Positions 8,031 through 15,825 of a stretch of DNA of 64,000 nucleotides are shown here, in pieces; the stretch's first letter is position 1, and each line of letters opens with the position of its first letter. The notes under the pieces were generated by a model that was not told the DNA's origin, did not search any database, and was given only the letters and a program-made list of their open reading frames with translations. The stretch comes from Nostoc calcicola FACHB-3891. Lineage in GTDB: Bacteria > Cyanobacteriota > Cyanobacteriia > Cyanobacteriales > Nostocaceae. The position numbers were made by a program, and so were the translations under genes. The stretch covers positions 62,001 through 126,000 of the forward strand of contig NZ_JACJRQ010000020.1 in assembly GCF_014697355.1 (NCBI RefSeq). Reading direction: 5' to 3'.

Positions 8031-9145
8031 TTAATATCTTTGATGATTTTGCGAATCTGCGTTTCTTGGGATTCGATACTCTCGGTGAGTTTAAATTGGA
8101 CGATCGCTCTTGCTAAATTATGTTCTGGGTGCTTCACTTTGAAATAGACGTTTCCTGCTAAATGATCGGCAAAAAATCTCAATCCTAGTTCAAAGGTGAT
8201 GAGACGAATTGCATCGTAGATATAGGCATAGTCATTTTCTGTCAGAAAAGCCTTGGCCACACCAAGATAACCTGCTAAGATTTCCTGGCACAAATCGGTA
8301 TCAAAATAAACATCTTCCCAATTCTGCGTTTCTTCTCCAGCCGGATTGCAACCCGATCGCAAACAATCGCCTATATCGTAATGTACCAGACCGGGTTTCA
8401 CGGTGTCGAGGTCTATGACACTGACGGCTTGCTGGGTTGCAGTGTCGAACATGACGTTATTGATTTTTGGATCGCCGTGCATCAGACGCAGCGGTAGAAT
8501 GCCTTGTGCTTTGGCATTTTCAAGGATATGTGCAAAGGTTTGGCGATCGCTAACAAATTCCAAGCAATAATTAACATCAGGCGTTTTACGCACTTTGGTA
8601 GTCGCTAAAACTTCATTGTAATGCTGGAGGTAAAGCGGTGTAATATGGAATCCTTCGAGGGTATCAGCGAGTTTTTCTGGTGGCAAATCGCTGATCAAAT
8701 TGTGGAACATTCCCAACGCATAACCGATTTCTTGTGCATGTGAGCGATCGTGCATGGTATCAAAGGATTGTGAATCTTCAATAAAGCTAATCGCCCGCCA
8801 AAAGGAACCGTCAGCATCTCGACAGTGGTCTTGTTCGTTTTTGGTCAGTAGTACTTGGGGTACTTCCCAGCGACGATTTAGAGGAGTAGATTGTAATTTT
8901 TTGCGAACATGCTCAGTGAAGATACACATATTTTGCATAATCAGTTTTGGCTGATTAAATACCTGTGTATTAATGCGTTGTAAGACAAAATGCTGTTGTT
9001 CTGAGGAATCTAGAGTTACTACAAAGGTGTCATTTATATTACCACTACCGAATGCTTTGGTACTTATAACCTTCCCCAGTCGGGCGAATTGATTGGCGAT
9101 CGCAACTAGATTTTCTGCGCCCTGTGTATTGAATTCTTCTATCAT
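8027..9145 (-). CDS. Aminoglycoside phosphotransferase-fold kinase (N-acetylhexosamine 1-kinase-like)
   Basis: A 372-residue protein-kinase-like small-molecule kinase. FGSGNINDTF forms the nucleotide loop, LQRIN carries the ATP-binding region, LMHGDPKINNVMF is the catalytic loop (HGDxxxxN) and VIDLDTVKPG is the metal-binding Asp motif. The VLQRIN and LDTVKPGLVHYDIGD features are those of N-acetylhexosamine 1-kinase-like proteins rather than antibiotic kinases. A sugar 1-phosphate product is plausible, not shown. It is followed with a 4-bp overlap by the DOMON-like gene. Confidence 0.8.
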   Translation of the reverse strand: MIEEFNTQGAENLVAIANQFARLGKVISTKAFGSGNINDTFVVTLDSSEQQHFVLQRINTQVFNQPKLIMQNMCIFTEHVRKKLQSTPLNRRWEVPQVLLTKNEQDHCRDADGSFWRAISFIEDSQSFDTMHDRSHAQEIGYALGMFHNLISDLPPEKLADTLEGFHITPLYLQHYNEVLATTKVRKTPDVNYCLEFVSDRQTFAHILENAKAQGILPLRLMHGDPKINNVMFDTATQQAVSVIDLDTVKPGLVHYDIGDCLRSGCNPAGEETQNWEDVYFDTDLCQEILAGYLGVAKAFLTENDYAYIYDAIRLITFELGLRFFADHLAGNVYFKVKHPEHNLARAIVQFKLTESIESQETQIRKIIKDIK

Positions 9146-9273
9146 GTTCGTGTTTGACCTGTACTACTCCTCACATTGCACAAAGGCAATAGGGGATATC
9201 CTAGCGCAAGTATCAAGATAATTCGTAATTCGTAACTAAAAAGGGTTTTTCTGGCAATGCTACAAAAAGTAAC

Positions 9274-9339
9274 AGACGCGATAAATCGCGTCTCTACAAA
9301 AGATTGATGATTGTAGAGACGGCGATTTATCGCGTCTCT
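9274..9339. repeat. Pair of GAGACGCG palindromes
   Basis: AGACGCGATAAATCGCGTCT (from 9274) is a near-perfect palindrome, followed by TCTAC and, 15 bases on, a second copy beginning GTAGAGACGGCGATTTATC (9313-9339). The two also face each other as a larger inverted repeat. The same family occurs at 28354-28395, and variants with a GTTAC or GTTGC core occur at 10923-10961, 31778-31805 and, decayed, near 32146-32172. This gap (9146-9442) shows nothing else. Confidence 0.8.
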
Positions 9340-9442
9340 CTCGGCGAAAGAATTGTGATTTGGAGAATTATTTTTCAATGATGAATTTTGAAAAATACTA
9401 TCTGTTTATACGGGGCGCTATCGCCCCGTAATCATTCAATAG

Positions 9443-10747
9443 TTAGCGAATTTCATCGCTATCAACCCACTCATCATAAGATGAGTCATAACCTGCGTAG
9501 CGAAGAAAGTATTGCTGACCTTGGATTTGTTGAATAGTAGCAGAATACCAAGCTTCTTGGTCATCATCCCAACATTTTACCTTTTGACCAACTGCATATC
9601 CATTGCCATCAGCAGAGGAAAGATCGCGAGTACGAATATCATCTCCACCTACCCATTCATCATAAGATGAACCGTAACCAAGGTAATGAATAAAAAATTG
9701 GTCATCTTTGATTTTTTCTATTGTTCCTTGATACCAATCTTCATCATCACCATCCCAAACTTCTACTGTTTTGCTCACCGCATACTGACTATTATCTGAC
9801 TTCACAGCAGATGAAACATCTTGAATAGGCTTTTGCGCCTGTTGTTTAATTTCCTCTTTTACTAAAGGATATGCTTCCAAAATTACGCTGCGAGCAACAG
9901 TTTGAATTCCTGTATGTTCGTAGTAGTTTGTAGTTTGGTCTAGAAATGCTGCTACAAAATCTAAATTATCATCAGCAATCTGAATAAAATTACCCAAATG
10001 ACTAGAAATTGATTGCGGAGTGATACCTGTTTTGGATACTAAGTTATTCATCCACCCTTGCACAGCGTTAAAACCCTGATTAATAAAACCAAGTTTATCA
10101 GAGGGGTTATTCCCTGGTAGAGAGCTATTGACAGCTAAGAAAACAGGATTTTGAGCTACTACACTAGTATCAGCACCACTAATAATTGAGTGGATTTTGC
10201 TTAAGAAATCTGGCCCTAAGGGCAAAATTCCGTCTATACAAACTAAAGCAACCATCCGCATGAGAGATGCATTTTGATAGTTGTTAGTCAAGGAGTTGGC
10301 AAACTCTTGGGGGTTAGGTTGAGGAATACCATTTAGTTTGCAGAAGGCGATGATTTCAACAGCGATTTTCAGTGCTAAATCTATCGATTGAGTTACGTCG
10401 GCTTTGGGAGTAATGTTGCTTAAAAAAGAAAGAAAACCTATTTTCTCGCCAACTTTATTAGCTAAAGCCGCTGTCGCCATAGCTGTATCTGCTTTATCAA
10501 TTATTTGATAAACTTTGATTGCAGCCTGGTAGCCTTTTTGGGGATCTTGATATAAAGCAACAGCGCGATCGCGGATTTTCTGAATTACCTGAGGATCGCT
10601 TTCTCCAGTGATGGCGCGGATGTTATTGTCAAACCCCACCAAATTGTTCCATTCACCTGGCGCTACATAATCAAGAGCCTTTAAAACTTTGATAGTGATG
10701 TTGTCAGTTGGTAATTCGTCAACCAACTGAATAATTGATTTATCCAT
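9443..10747 (-). CDS. Protein with two C-terminal Tudor-knot (chromo-barrel) repeats
   Basis: A 434-residue protein. Residues 1-320 are mostly helical, with no signal peptide or long membrane segment, and match no family I recognise. Two tandem repeats close the protein at about 324-372 and 386-434: VEVWDGDDEDWYQGTIEKI ending YDEWVGGDDIR, and VKCWDDDQEAWYSATIQQI ending YDEWVDSDEIR. This Wx(x)A/G-T-I ... HY.GY..SYDEWV pattern is that of the Tudor-knot/MBT-type chromo barrel of eukaryotic chromatin proteins, also found scattered in bacteria. The start has GAGG eight bases upstream. Binding to a modified or basic peptide is inference. Confidence 0.7.
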   Translation of the reverse strand: MDKSIIQLVDELPTDNITIKVLKALDYVAPGEWNNLVGFDNNIRAITGESDPQVIQKIRDRAVALYQDPQKGYQAAIKVYQIIDKADTAMATAALANKVGEKIGFLSFLSNITPKADVTQSIDLALKIAVEIIAFCKLNGIPQPNPQEFANSLTNNYQNASLMRMVALVCIDGILPLGPDFLSKIHSIISGADTSVVAQNPVFLAVNSSLPGNNPSDKLGFINQGFNAVQGWMNNLVSKTGITPQSISSHLGNFIQIADDNLDFVAAFLDQTTNYYEHTGIQTVARSVILEAYPLVKEEIKQQAQKPIQDVSSAVKSDNSQYAVSKTVEVWDGDDEDWYQGTIEKIKDDQFFIHYLGYGSSYDEWVGGDDIRTRDLSSADGNGYAVGQKVKCWDDDQEAWYSATIQQIQGQQYFLRYAGYDSSYDEWVDSDEIR

Positions 10748-10922
10748 CAGCCGATCCTCAAAACTCTAAACAATTCTTACAACACGGTTCAGATTTGCAC
10801 AGTAATCAGTGTCAATTGCTACCTATAAAGTCAGCTTTCGTGGTTAACTCTGCGCGAATTACTGAACCGTATTCATAGAGTTCCCAGAACCGGCTAAAAA
10901 ATAACTTTCAAGAAGGCGATCG

Positions 10923-10961
10923 CCAAGAGACGTTGCAATGCAACGTCTTTACATCTCTTGG
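10923..10961. repeat. Nested palindrome, GAGACGTTGC family
   Basis: CCAAGAGA and TCTCTTGG enclose GAGACGTTGCAATGCAACGT and CTTTAC. It belongs to the palindromic family seen at 9274 and 31778. The rest of the 10748-11069 gap holds only GAATTCTGACTCC-type short repeats (about 11034-11063). Confidence 0.7.
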
Positions 10962-11069
10962 AATAACGAAAAATCGTAGGGTATGACCCCTGATTCGCCA
11001 ACAGTATCCTTGAAGAGGTCGGGGATCTGATCTGAATTCTGAATTCTGACTCCTGAATTCTGACAACTT

Positions 11070-11759
11070 TCAGTTTTTCCAACTCAAAAACCGGGCATAA
11101 GTATAAGCAATTATTTCACCAAGAACTGTCCGCACACCTTCGCTGGAACCCCACCATTTTTTTGAATCGTAATCTTTGGTTTTGGCAGCAATGACACCAA
11201 CTTGAATGTCAGGATTCAGTAGTTTTTTGAAAATTAACCAACTCCTACGGGTATGAGCATCCAAAGAAAAAAGATTAATCGATCGCACTTTTAAATTGGA
11301 ATTGGATAGCCAGCGATAAAATTCAGCAGCAGAGGCATAACTCCGATCCTTAACTACAGTAGGTGTGGGAACAGCTACTACTTTATCTGCTTGTAAACCG
11401 AGTTTCTTCAAAGTGGCGGCTGTCACTTCTGCAAAATTTTTGTATTCAGTCAGATAATTTCCTCTTCCTAATGAACCTCCAGTAGTAATTATTTGATGAT
11501 AAGAACCGTTTTGAAATTCTATAAAAGCTTGTTCTATAGCAGAATCTGGTAGCCATCCTTCAACAACTAATATTTCTGCTGATTTGATAGGAGAAGTTAC
11601 GGCGAGATATGAGTGTACATGAGTAATACTGAAAAATATTAAATAGGCAATCACAGCGATCGCAATCGCCCATCCCGGAGCCGTAAGTGTCCATATTTCT
11701 TGGCGTTTTATGAGTTTGATTTTGGTCAATTTTAGACGCCTATGTTTTTTTGCCTGCAT
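11070..11759 (-). CDS. YdcF/SanA-type DUF218 protein, membrane-anchored
   Basis: A 229-residue protein with a basic N-terminus, one membrane segment (about residues 28-48, APGWAIAIAVIAYLIFF) and a DUF218-like domain: ILVVEGWLPD, then a TTGGSLGRGN loop and a DRSYASAAEFYRWL segment. DUF218 relatives (ElyC, SanA) act in cell-envelope biogenesis; the reaction is unknown. The ATG shares one base with the stop of the upstream DUF2301 gene, so the pair is an operon. A second DUF218 protein lies at 32335-33072. Confidence 0.7.
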   Translation of the reverse strand: MQAKKHRRLKLTKIKLIKRQEIWTLTAPGWAIAIAVIAYLIFFSITHVHSYLAVTSPIKSAEILVVEGWLPDSAIEQAFIEFQNGSYHQIITTGGSLGRGNYLTEYKNFAEVTAATLKKLGLQADKVVAVPTPTVVKDRSYASAAEFYRWLSNSNLKVRSINLFSLDAHTRRSWLIFKKLLNPDIQVGVIAAKTKDYDSKKWWGSSEGVRTVLGEIIAYTYARFLSWKN

Positions 11760-12415
11760 TAAACCTTAGCTAAACGCTGTTCTTTCAAGTAAGTAAATAC
11801 AGATTTATCGCCAATATCAGCGGGAATTGCTTGCACTGTCTTTCGCAGAGCAAATACCAAAAATAACGTTGCCCAAATTCCTAATAAAACACTTTCCCAC
11901 TGAATTGGTAAAACTCCTACCAAATGTCCTAACAATAGTAGTGGTACTATTGGAGTTAATACTTTGGTTTCCAGGCGATTGAAGCAAAAAGCTTCTTTAA
12001 AATAAATACCTGTCAGAGCAACAAAGATAAAACCAACTCCAAATAAAGTAATCGGCTGATTGTAAACAGTAACAGCCAAAGGTTGACTACTAGATAGTGC
12101 CAATATCAGCGATGCGATAGTACCGATCGCCCAAAAAACTTGTAACATTCGGTGTAATGATGCCATGTAAATATGAATGGTAAATAAACTTACACCAAGA
12201 GCCAGAATAAAACAAGCATATAGAGGTGTCAGCGCACTTAAAACAGTTGGGTTATTGTTGAGCAAAACCAAAGCACTACCGATGGCAAAGCTGAGTGCAG
12301 CTACCATTAAGCCAGCGCGGTAGATAATTACTCCGGTGCGATCGCTCTGGGTAATTGTAAATTCCCCAAACTGACCTTGATAAACTTCTGGTGCAGGTAG
12401 TATTTGCGTAGTCAT
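11759..12415 (-). CDS. DUF2301 integral membrane protein
   Basis: A 218-residue protein with six or so hydrophobic segments between residues 30 and 195 and short polar ends. The layout (N-terminal VYQGQFGEFTITQSDRTGVI, then paired membrane helices, ending in a KTVQAIPADIGDKSVFTYL tail) is that of the cyanobacterial DUF2301 family. The function is unknown. Its last base overlaps the start of the DUF218 gene. Confidence 0.75.
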   Translation of the reverse strand: MTTQILPAPEVYQGQFGEFTITQSDRTGVIIYRAGLMVAALSFAIGSALVLLNNNPTVLSALTPLYACFILALGVSLFTIHIYMASLHRMLQVFWAIGTIASLILALSSSQPLAVTVYNQPITLFGVGFIFVALTGIYFKEAFCFNRLETKVLTPIVPLLLLGHLVGVLPIQWESVLLGIWATLFLVFALRKTVQAIPADIGDKSVFTYLKEQRLAKV

Positions 12416-12528
12416 AGTGAAGAATATAGTTATGATTCGTTAGTCGAGTGGTACGGTTACCTTTATTATTATGGGCAATAAGACGAATTTAATGTGGGTA
12501 TCTGCAAAAGTATGCTCTAGGATATTAA

Positions 12529-13356
12529 TCAGTCAAAAAACAAAACTTGTAGGGCATCTTGTAAATTAAGCTGTAACTGTGAGTGAGCATTGCCGCTATT
12601 GACGGCAATTTCTACCCAGCCGTGACTGCCAACTAAAGCGATCGCCTCTCCCACTTTGACGTTACTATAAGTTTCACACCCTGGTATATTCAACCGCTCA
12701 ACTTGCACGTACCACCTTTTACCTTGGACGTAACTTCCAGGAATGTTGCTTGCTAAGTTGCCAAAGCCATCGATATATTGAATGCAACCCACTACACCAG
12801 TTGTTGTCTGCTTGCACTCGCCGATATCCAGCTTCACCAAACTTGCTGGATCGATTTCTTGTCCTAGTTCTTTAAGAGGGACACCACTGGCAAGATTAGC
12901 TGCCACTGCTGCAAAAATATCCCTGCCGTGAAAAGTCTTGCTTGGTTCGGGAGTTCGCCAATAGTTAAGATTTGTGAGTTCCACCGCTGCGTAGGCGTAG
13001 CCCGTCGTAGACATCGCCGGACTTTGACTTAATACTCCACTGAAAATGCCATTATCAGGTCCCACAAGAAACCCTTGAGCAAATTCTACTGCGATCGCCC
13101 GTCGCTTGCTGCCCACACCCGGATCTACCACTGCTACATGCACTGTCCCAACTGGAAAGTAGGGGTAAGCATTCATCAAACAAAACCGGGCTGCGGCTAT
13201 GTCTTGCGGCGGAATTTGGTGTGTCAGGTCTACCACCATGATTTGAGAGTTGATTTGGGCTATTACTCCTTTCATCACCCCTACATAGACATCGCGATCG
13301 CCGAAATCGCTCAGCAAAGTCACTAGTGGTTGTTGACCAATCCTATTTTCAGACAT
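12529..13356 (-). CDS. S-adenosyl-L-methionine hydroxide adenosyltransferase (DUF62)
   Basis: A 275-residue member of the DUF62/duf-fluorinase-like family, which splits SAM to adenosine and methionine. Recognised motifs: LLSDFGDRDVYVGVMKG at the N-terminus with the Asp residues that bind ribose, VVDPGVGS at 77-83, GPDNGIF at 99-105 and TFHGRDIFAAVAA at about 139-151, then the C-terminal beta domain. Residues 114-122 (AMSTTGYAY) are encoded by an interspersed repeat (12989-13017) inserted in frame between the GPDNGIF and FHGRD motifs. The catalytic motifs remain intact, so the enzyme is probably functional. Confidence 0.88.
   Translation of the reverse strand: MSENRIGQQPLVTLLSDFGDRDVYVGVMKGVIAQINSQIMVVDLTHQIPPQDIAAARFCLMNAYPYFPVGTVHVAVVDPGVGSKRRAIAVEFAQGFLVGPDNGIFSGVLSQSPAMSTTGYAYAAVELTNLNYWRTPEPSKTFHGRDIFAAVAANLASGVPLKELGQEIDPASLVKLDIGECKQTTTGVVGCIQYIDGFGNLASNIPGSYVQGKRWYVQVERLNIPGCETYSNVKVGEAIALVGSHGWVEIAVNSGNAHSQLQLNLQDALQVLFFD
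12989..13017 (-). repeat. 27-nt interspersed repeat unit inside the SAM hydrolase gene
   Basis: The plus strand has GCGTAGGCGTAGCCCGTCG and TAGACATCGC. The identical unit (one mismatch) lies on the opposite strand at 40217-40245 in the dehydrogenase pseudogene. Here it is read in the frame that gives MSTTGYAY, free of stops. Confidence 0.85.
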
Positions 13357-13466
13357 GATTTGATTAAAATTTTGATAAAATTCAAAATTTCTGTAGCAAC
13401 AGCTACAAAATCTATGCTATGTTAAGAATACAAGACATAAAGTCAAAAATTAAAGAGGTAATTCCT

Positions 13467-13622
13467 ATGAATCAAGGTAGATTACAGGCTGCCAGGAAAG
13501 CACGAGAAGCTCACAGAGAGAATATTCAAAAAAGCCTAGAGCATCGTTTGCAAGTAGCCAGAGCGAAAGGTGACGAACAGCTGATTCGTCAGCTAGAAGC
13601 TGAGATGAGGTATTCCCACTAA
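13467..13622 (+). CDS. Small basic-acidic helical protein, unknown function
   Basis: A 51-residue protein, MNQGRLQAARKAREAHRENI and onward, almost entirely charged and predicted to be one long helix. AAAGAGG at about 13452 sits well before this ATG, so the in-frame ATG at 13419 is not used. A strong intrinsic terminator 34 bases downstream supports an independent small gene. I recognise no family; cyanobacterial small proteins of this composition exist. Confidence 0.6.
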   Translation: MNQGRLQAARKAREAHRENIQKSLEHRLQVARAKGDEQLIRQLEAEMRYSH

Positions 13623-13655
13623 ATCAAGTTTTCATCGTTCATAGTTTTGTTGTGT

Positions 13656-13677
13656 AACCCGCTACGGCGGGTTTTTT
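13656..13677 (+). terminator. Rho-independent terminator of the small helical-protein gene
   Basis: AACCCGC (13656-13662) pairs with GCGGGTT (13667-13673) around TACG and is followed by six T residues. This is the clearest intrinsic terminator in the window. Confidence 0.85.
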
Positions 13678-13724
13678 GTTTTGTAGGGGCTTAGACCTAC
13701 TTTTTTACCAAACCTTACTCATAT

Positions 13725-13991
13725 TTAAAATAAAACCAGGCAATACGCGATCGCCACTAACACTAGCAGGATTATACCTGTGCCATCCTGTTCTGACCAC
13801 ACCCATAACTGTCCTGAGATATTAATTTCTCGGTTTCCTGTCTCTGAACCAGTAGGAGGCATAATTACCAATTCTCCAAATTTATTGCGTTCAATGCGTA
13901 AATCACGATTCGCCAGACAGAACTCAAAAAATTGTTCGTCTGTGATTTGCATTGATGACGGAATTTGCAAAACCAAAGGGGATGAAAACAT
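13725..13991 (-). pseudogene. Uma2-family (DUF820) endonuclease-fold fragment
   Basis: The first 75 residues (ITDEQFFEFCLANRDLRIERN, FGELVIMPPTGSETGNREI, LWVWSEQDGTGI) match the start of Uma2/DUF820 proteins, a PD-(D/E)XK-like family abundant in cyanobacteria. The frame then leaves the family pattern and stops at 88 residues, less than half the usual length, so the catalytic part is missing. GGAGGAGAT precedes the start, so a short peptide might still be made. Confidence 0.65.
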
Positions 13992-14050
13992 GGGGATCTC
14001 CTCCAGATGCCGCTTTCTAGCCCAATGACTTTATTCTCACGCAAAGACAA

Positions 14051-14093
14051 GGCAGCGCGGTCTTGGGGGTTTCCCTCATGAGCGACTGCCGCG
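14051..14093. repeat. Stand-alone copy of the GCGGTCTTGGGGGTTTCCC repeat
   Basis: This shares the core and palindromic ends (GCAGCGCGG/CTGCCGCG) with the copy nested in the MITE at 3884-3931. It lies between the Uma2 fragment and the peroxiredoxin gene, in a context of CGCAAAGACG-type short repeats. Confidence 0.65.
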
Positions 14094-14153
14094 CAAAGAC
14101 GCCAAGATATAGGTTGGCGGCTTTGCGTCTTATGCAGGAAATCATTTTTAGAT

Positions 14154-14792
14154 TTACTTGTTAGGCTGAGGAGTTAAGCGCAGATAAGGTTTAACTTCCT
14201 GATAGCCTTTGGGGAATTTCTCTTTGAGGACTTCTGGATCTTTGAGTGAGGGGACAATTACGACATCCTCTCCATCTTTCCAGTCAGCTGGTGTCGCCAC
14301 GCTGTAGTTATCAGTCAATTGCAGAGAATCAATCACCCGCAAAAGTTCGTCAAAATTGCGTCCCGTGCTGGGGGGATATGTGAAAGTCAGACGGAGTTTT
14401 TTGTTGGGGTCAATTACGAAAACCGATCGCACCGTTACAGCCGCGTTGGCATTGGGGTGGATCATATCATAAAGGTCAGAAACCTGGCGATCGGCATCTG
14501 CCAAAATTGGGTAGTTAAGAGTGGTGCTTTGAGTTTCTTCAATATCTCCCACCCAGCCATTGTGTGATTCAACATTATCAACGCTAAGTGCGATCGCTTT
14601 GACATTGCGCTTGTCAAATTCTGGTTTCAGCTTGGCAACTGTGCCGAGTTCTGTTGTACAAACAGGTGTAAAATCAGCAGGGTGAGAGAACAGCACAACC
14701 CAGCTGTCACCTGCCCATTCGTAAAAATCGATGTCGCCGTGTGTTGAGGCTTGTTTAAAGTTGGGTACTGTATCACCTAAACGGAGAGCCAT
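14154..14792 (-). CDS. 1-Cys peroxiredoxin (Prx6 family)
   Basis: A 212-residue thioredoxin-fold peroxidase. The peroxidatic Cys45 lies in HPADFTPVCTTELG, and the long C-terminal domain (DWKDGEDVVIVPSLKDPEVL) is that of Prx6-type enzymes; no resolving Cys is seen. It reduces hydrogen peroxide and alkyl hydroperoxides and probably protects against oxidative stress. AGGGA precedes the ATG. Confidence 0.92.
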   Translation of the reverse strand: MALRLGDTVPNFKQASTHGDIDFYEWAGDSWVVLFSHPADFTPVCTTELGTVAKLKPEFDKRNVKAIALSVDNVESHNGWVGDIEETQSTTLNYPILADADRQVSDLYDMIHPNANAAVTVRSVFVIDPNKKLRLTFTYPPSTGRNFDELLRVIDSLQLTDNYSVATPADWKDGEDVVIVPSLKDPEVLKEKFPKGYQEVKPYLRLTPQPNK

Positions 14793-14929
14793 GTGAGATT
14801 CCCTGTAGTTAGAAAAGCATATGTGTTCTACTTTGTCATCATGACATAAAACCCCTATTCCTCAATCGGGCTTTAGCGGTTTGAAACAAAATTTTAGGTT
14901 CTCAACACTCTCGGATAAGGTACAAAGGG

Positions 14930-15012
14930 ATTGGGAGTGGGGAAAGGGAAAGGGGTAAGGGGGAAAGGTTAAATTTATCCCTTTACCCTTTAACCTTTTC
15001 CCCTGCCCCTTT
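14930..15012. repeat. Purine/pyrimidine mirrored short repeats
   Basis: GGGGAAAGGGAAAGGGGTAA faces TTACCCTTTAACCTTTTCCC across an A/T loop, giving a long imperfect hairpin between the peroxiredoxin and the next gene. Similar G/A tracts occur at 25405-25520, 25690-25785 and 45037-45121. Confidence 0.6.
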
Positions 15013-15036
15013 GCTCCCCACTCCTTTTTCCTGACA

Positions 15037-15747
15037 ATGATAGTAATATTTTTGACTGTTGGGGTTATCCTCAGCACAACTGCGAGTTTTGTTTTTGGAG
15101 TTCCGTGGTTGATGCCGATTTTAGGTGCTGCTGTACCTTATCCTGTTTTCTTTTTACAAGTGCGTCGTCAAAAATATAAAAGTGCTTTTTGGTGGATGTT
15201 ATTGTGGGGAGTATTGCAGAGTATTGCTGTAATTGTAGCAACCACCATCGCCCCACAAACAGCAGCAAAAGTCATCCTTCGTGGCCAGTCCTACACTACG
15301 GAAATGTTGCACTGGATTCGCACAGGAGAAGGTATGGAAGGAACAGTGCGTTTGTTTTTACCAGACCATTTATTGCACTACGGAATTTTTTGTATTCTCT
15401 GCGTTGTGACTCTCAGTAGCGCCGCCTTAATCTTTGGCACTTGGATGCTAAATTATATGAATTTCTATGTTGCAGAATTGGTAAAAATGAGTGCAAAACC
15501 TTGGTTAGCAGCTATTTTAGGCTGGTATCCTTGGTCACTTCTGCGGATAATTGGGTTTATTGCAACTGGGGTGGCTTTAGCTGCATTAGGATTAAATTTA
15601 TTCACTCGCATCAGAGGCGAAGTTCCTAAATCTTCATTTCCTAAACCTTATATGTTAATTGGAATTGGTTTTGTGATTGCAGATATTCTTGTCAAAGCAG
15701 TTCTAGCCCCTATTTGGCAAAAATTGCTGTTGTCTGCGTTGGGTTAA
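15037..15747 (+). CDS. Conserved integral membrane protein, unknown function
   Basis: A 236-residue protein with about six hydrophobic segments (roughly residues 1-20, 22-40, 50-75, 110-135, 155-180, 205-230). No known family motif is recognised. The only soluble loop of any length is residues 80-108 (VILRGQSYTTEMLHWIRTGE). It stands alone, convergent with the hps-like genes. Confidence 0.65.
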   Translation: MIVIFLTVGVILSTTASFVFGVPWLMPILGAAVPYPVFFLQVRRQKYKSAFWWMLLWGVLQSIAVIVATTIAPQTAAKVILRGQSYTTEMLHWIRTGEGMEGTVRLFLPDHLLHYGIFCILCVVTLSSAALIFGTWMLNYMNFYVAELVKMSAKPWLAAILGWYPWSLLRIIGFIATGVALAALGLNLFTRIRGEVPKSSFPKPYMLIGIGFVIADILVKAVLAPIWQKLLLSALG

Positions 15748-15825
15748 ATTATTTTGGATTTTAGATTTTAGATTTTGGATTGGAAATAGTCTCTGATATC
15801 GCAATCATTTTTCAAATTGGTATGA
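15748..15825. repeat. Interspersed repeat ending in CAAATTGGTAT; supplies the hpsP end
   Basis: A GGATTTTAGATTTTAGATT tract followed by GCAATCATTTTTCAAATTGG and TAT. The same arrangement recurs at 25093-25194 after the heme oxygenase gene. Here its right part is the last codons of the glycosyltransferase on the minus strand (SYQFEK-stop). Confidence 0.6.

Noticed and set aside
9142..9378. 78-codon frame upstream of the kinase-like gene
   Set aside because: Runs through palindromic repeats and shows no conserved pattern.
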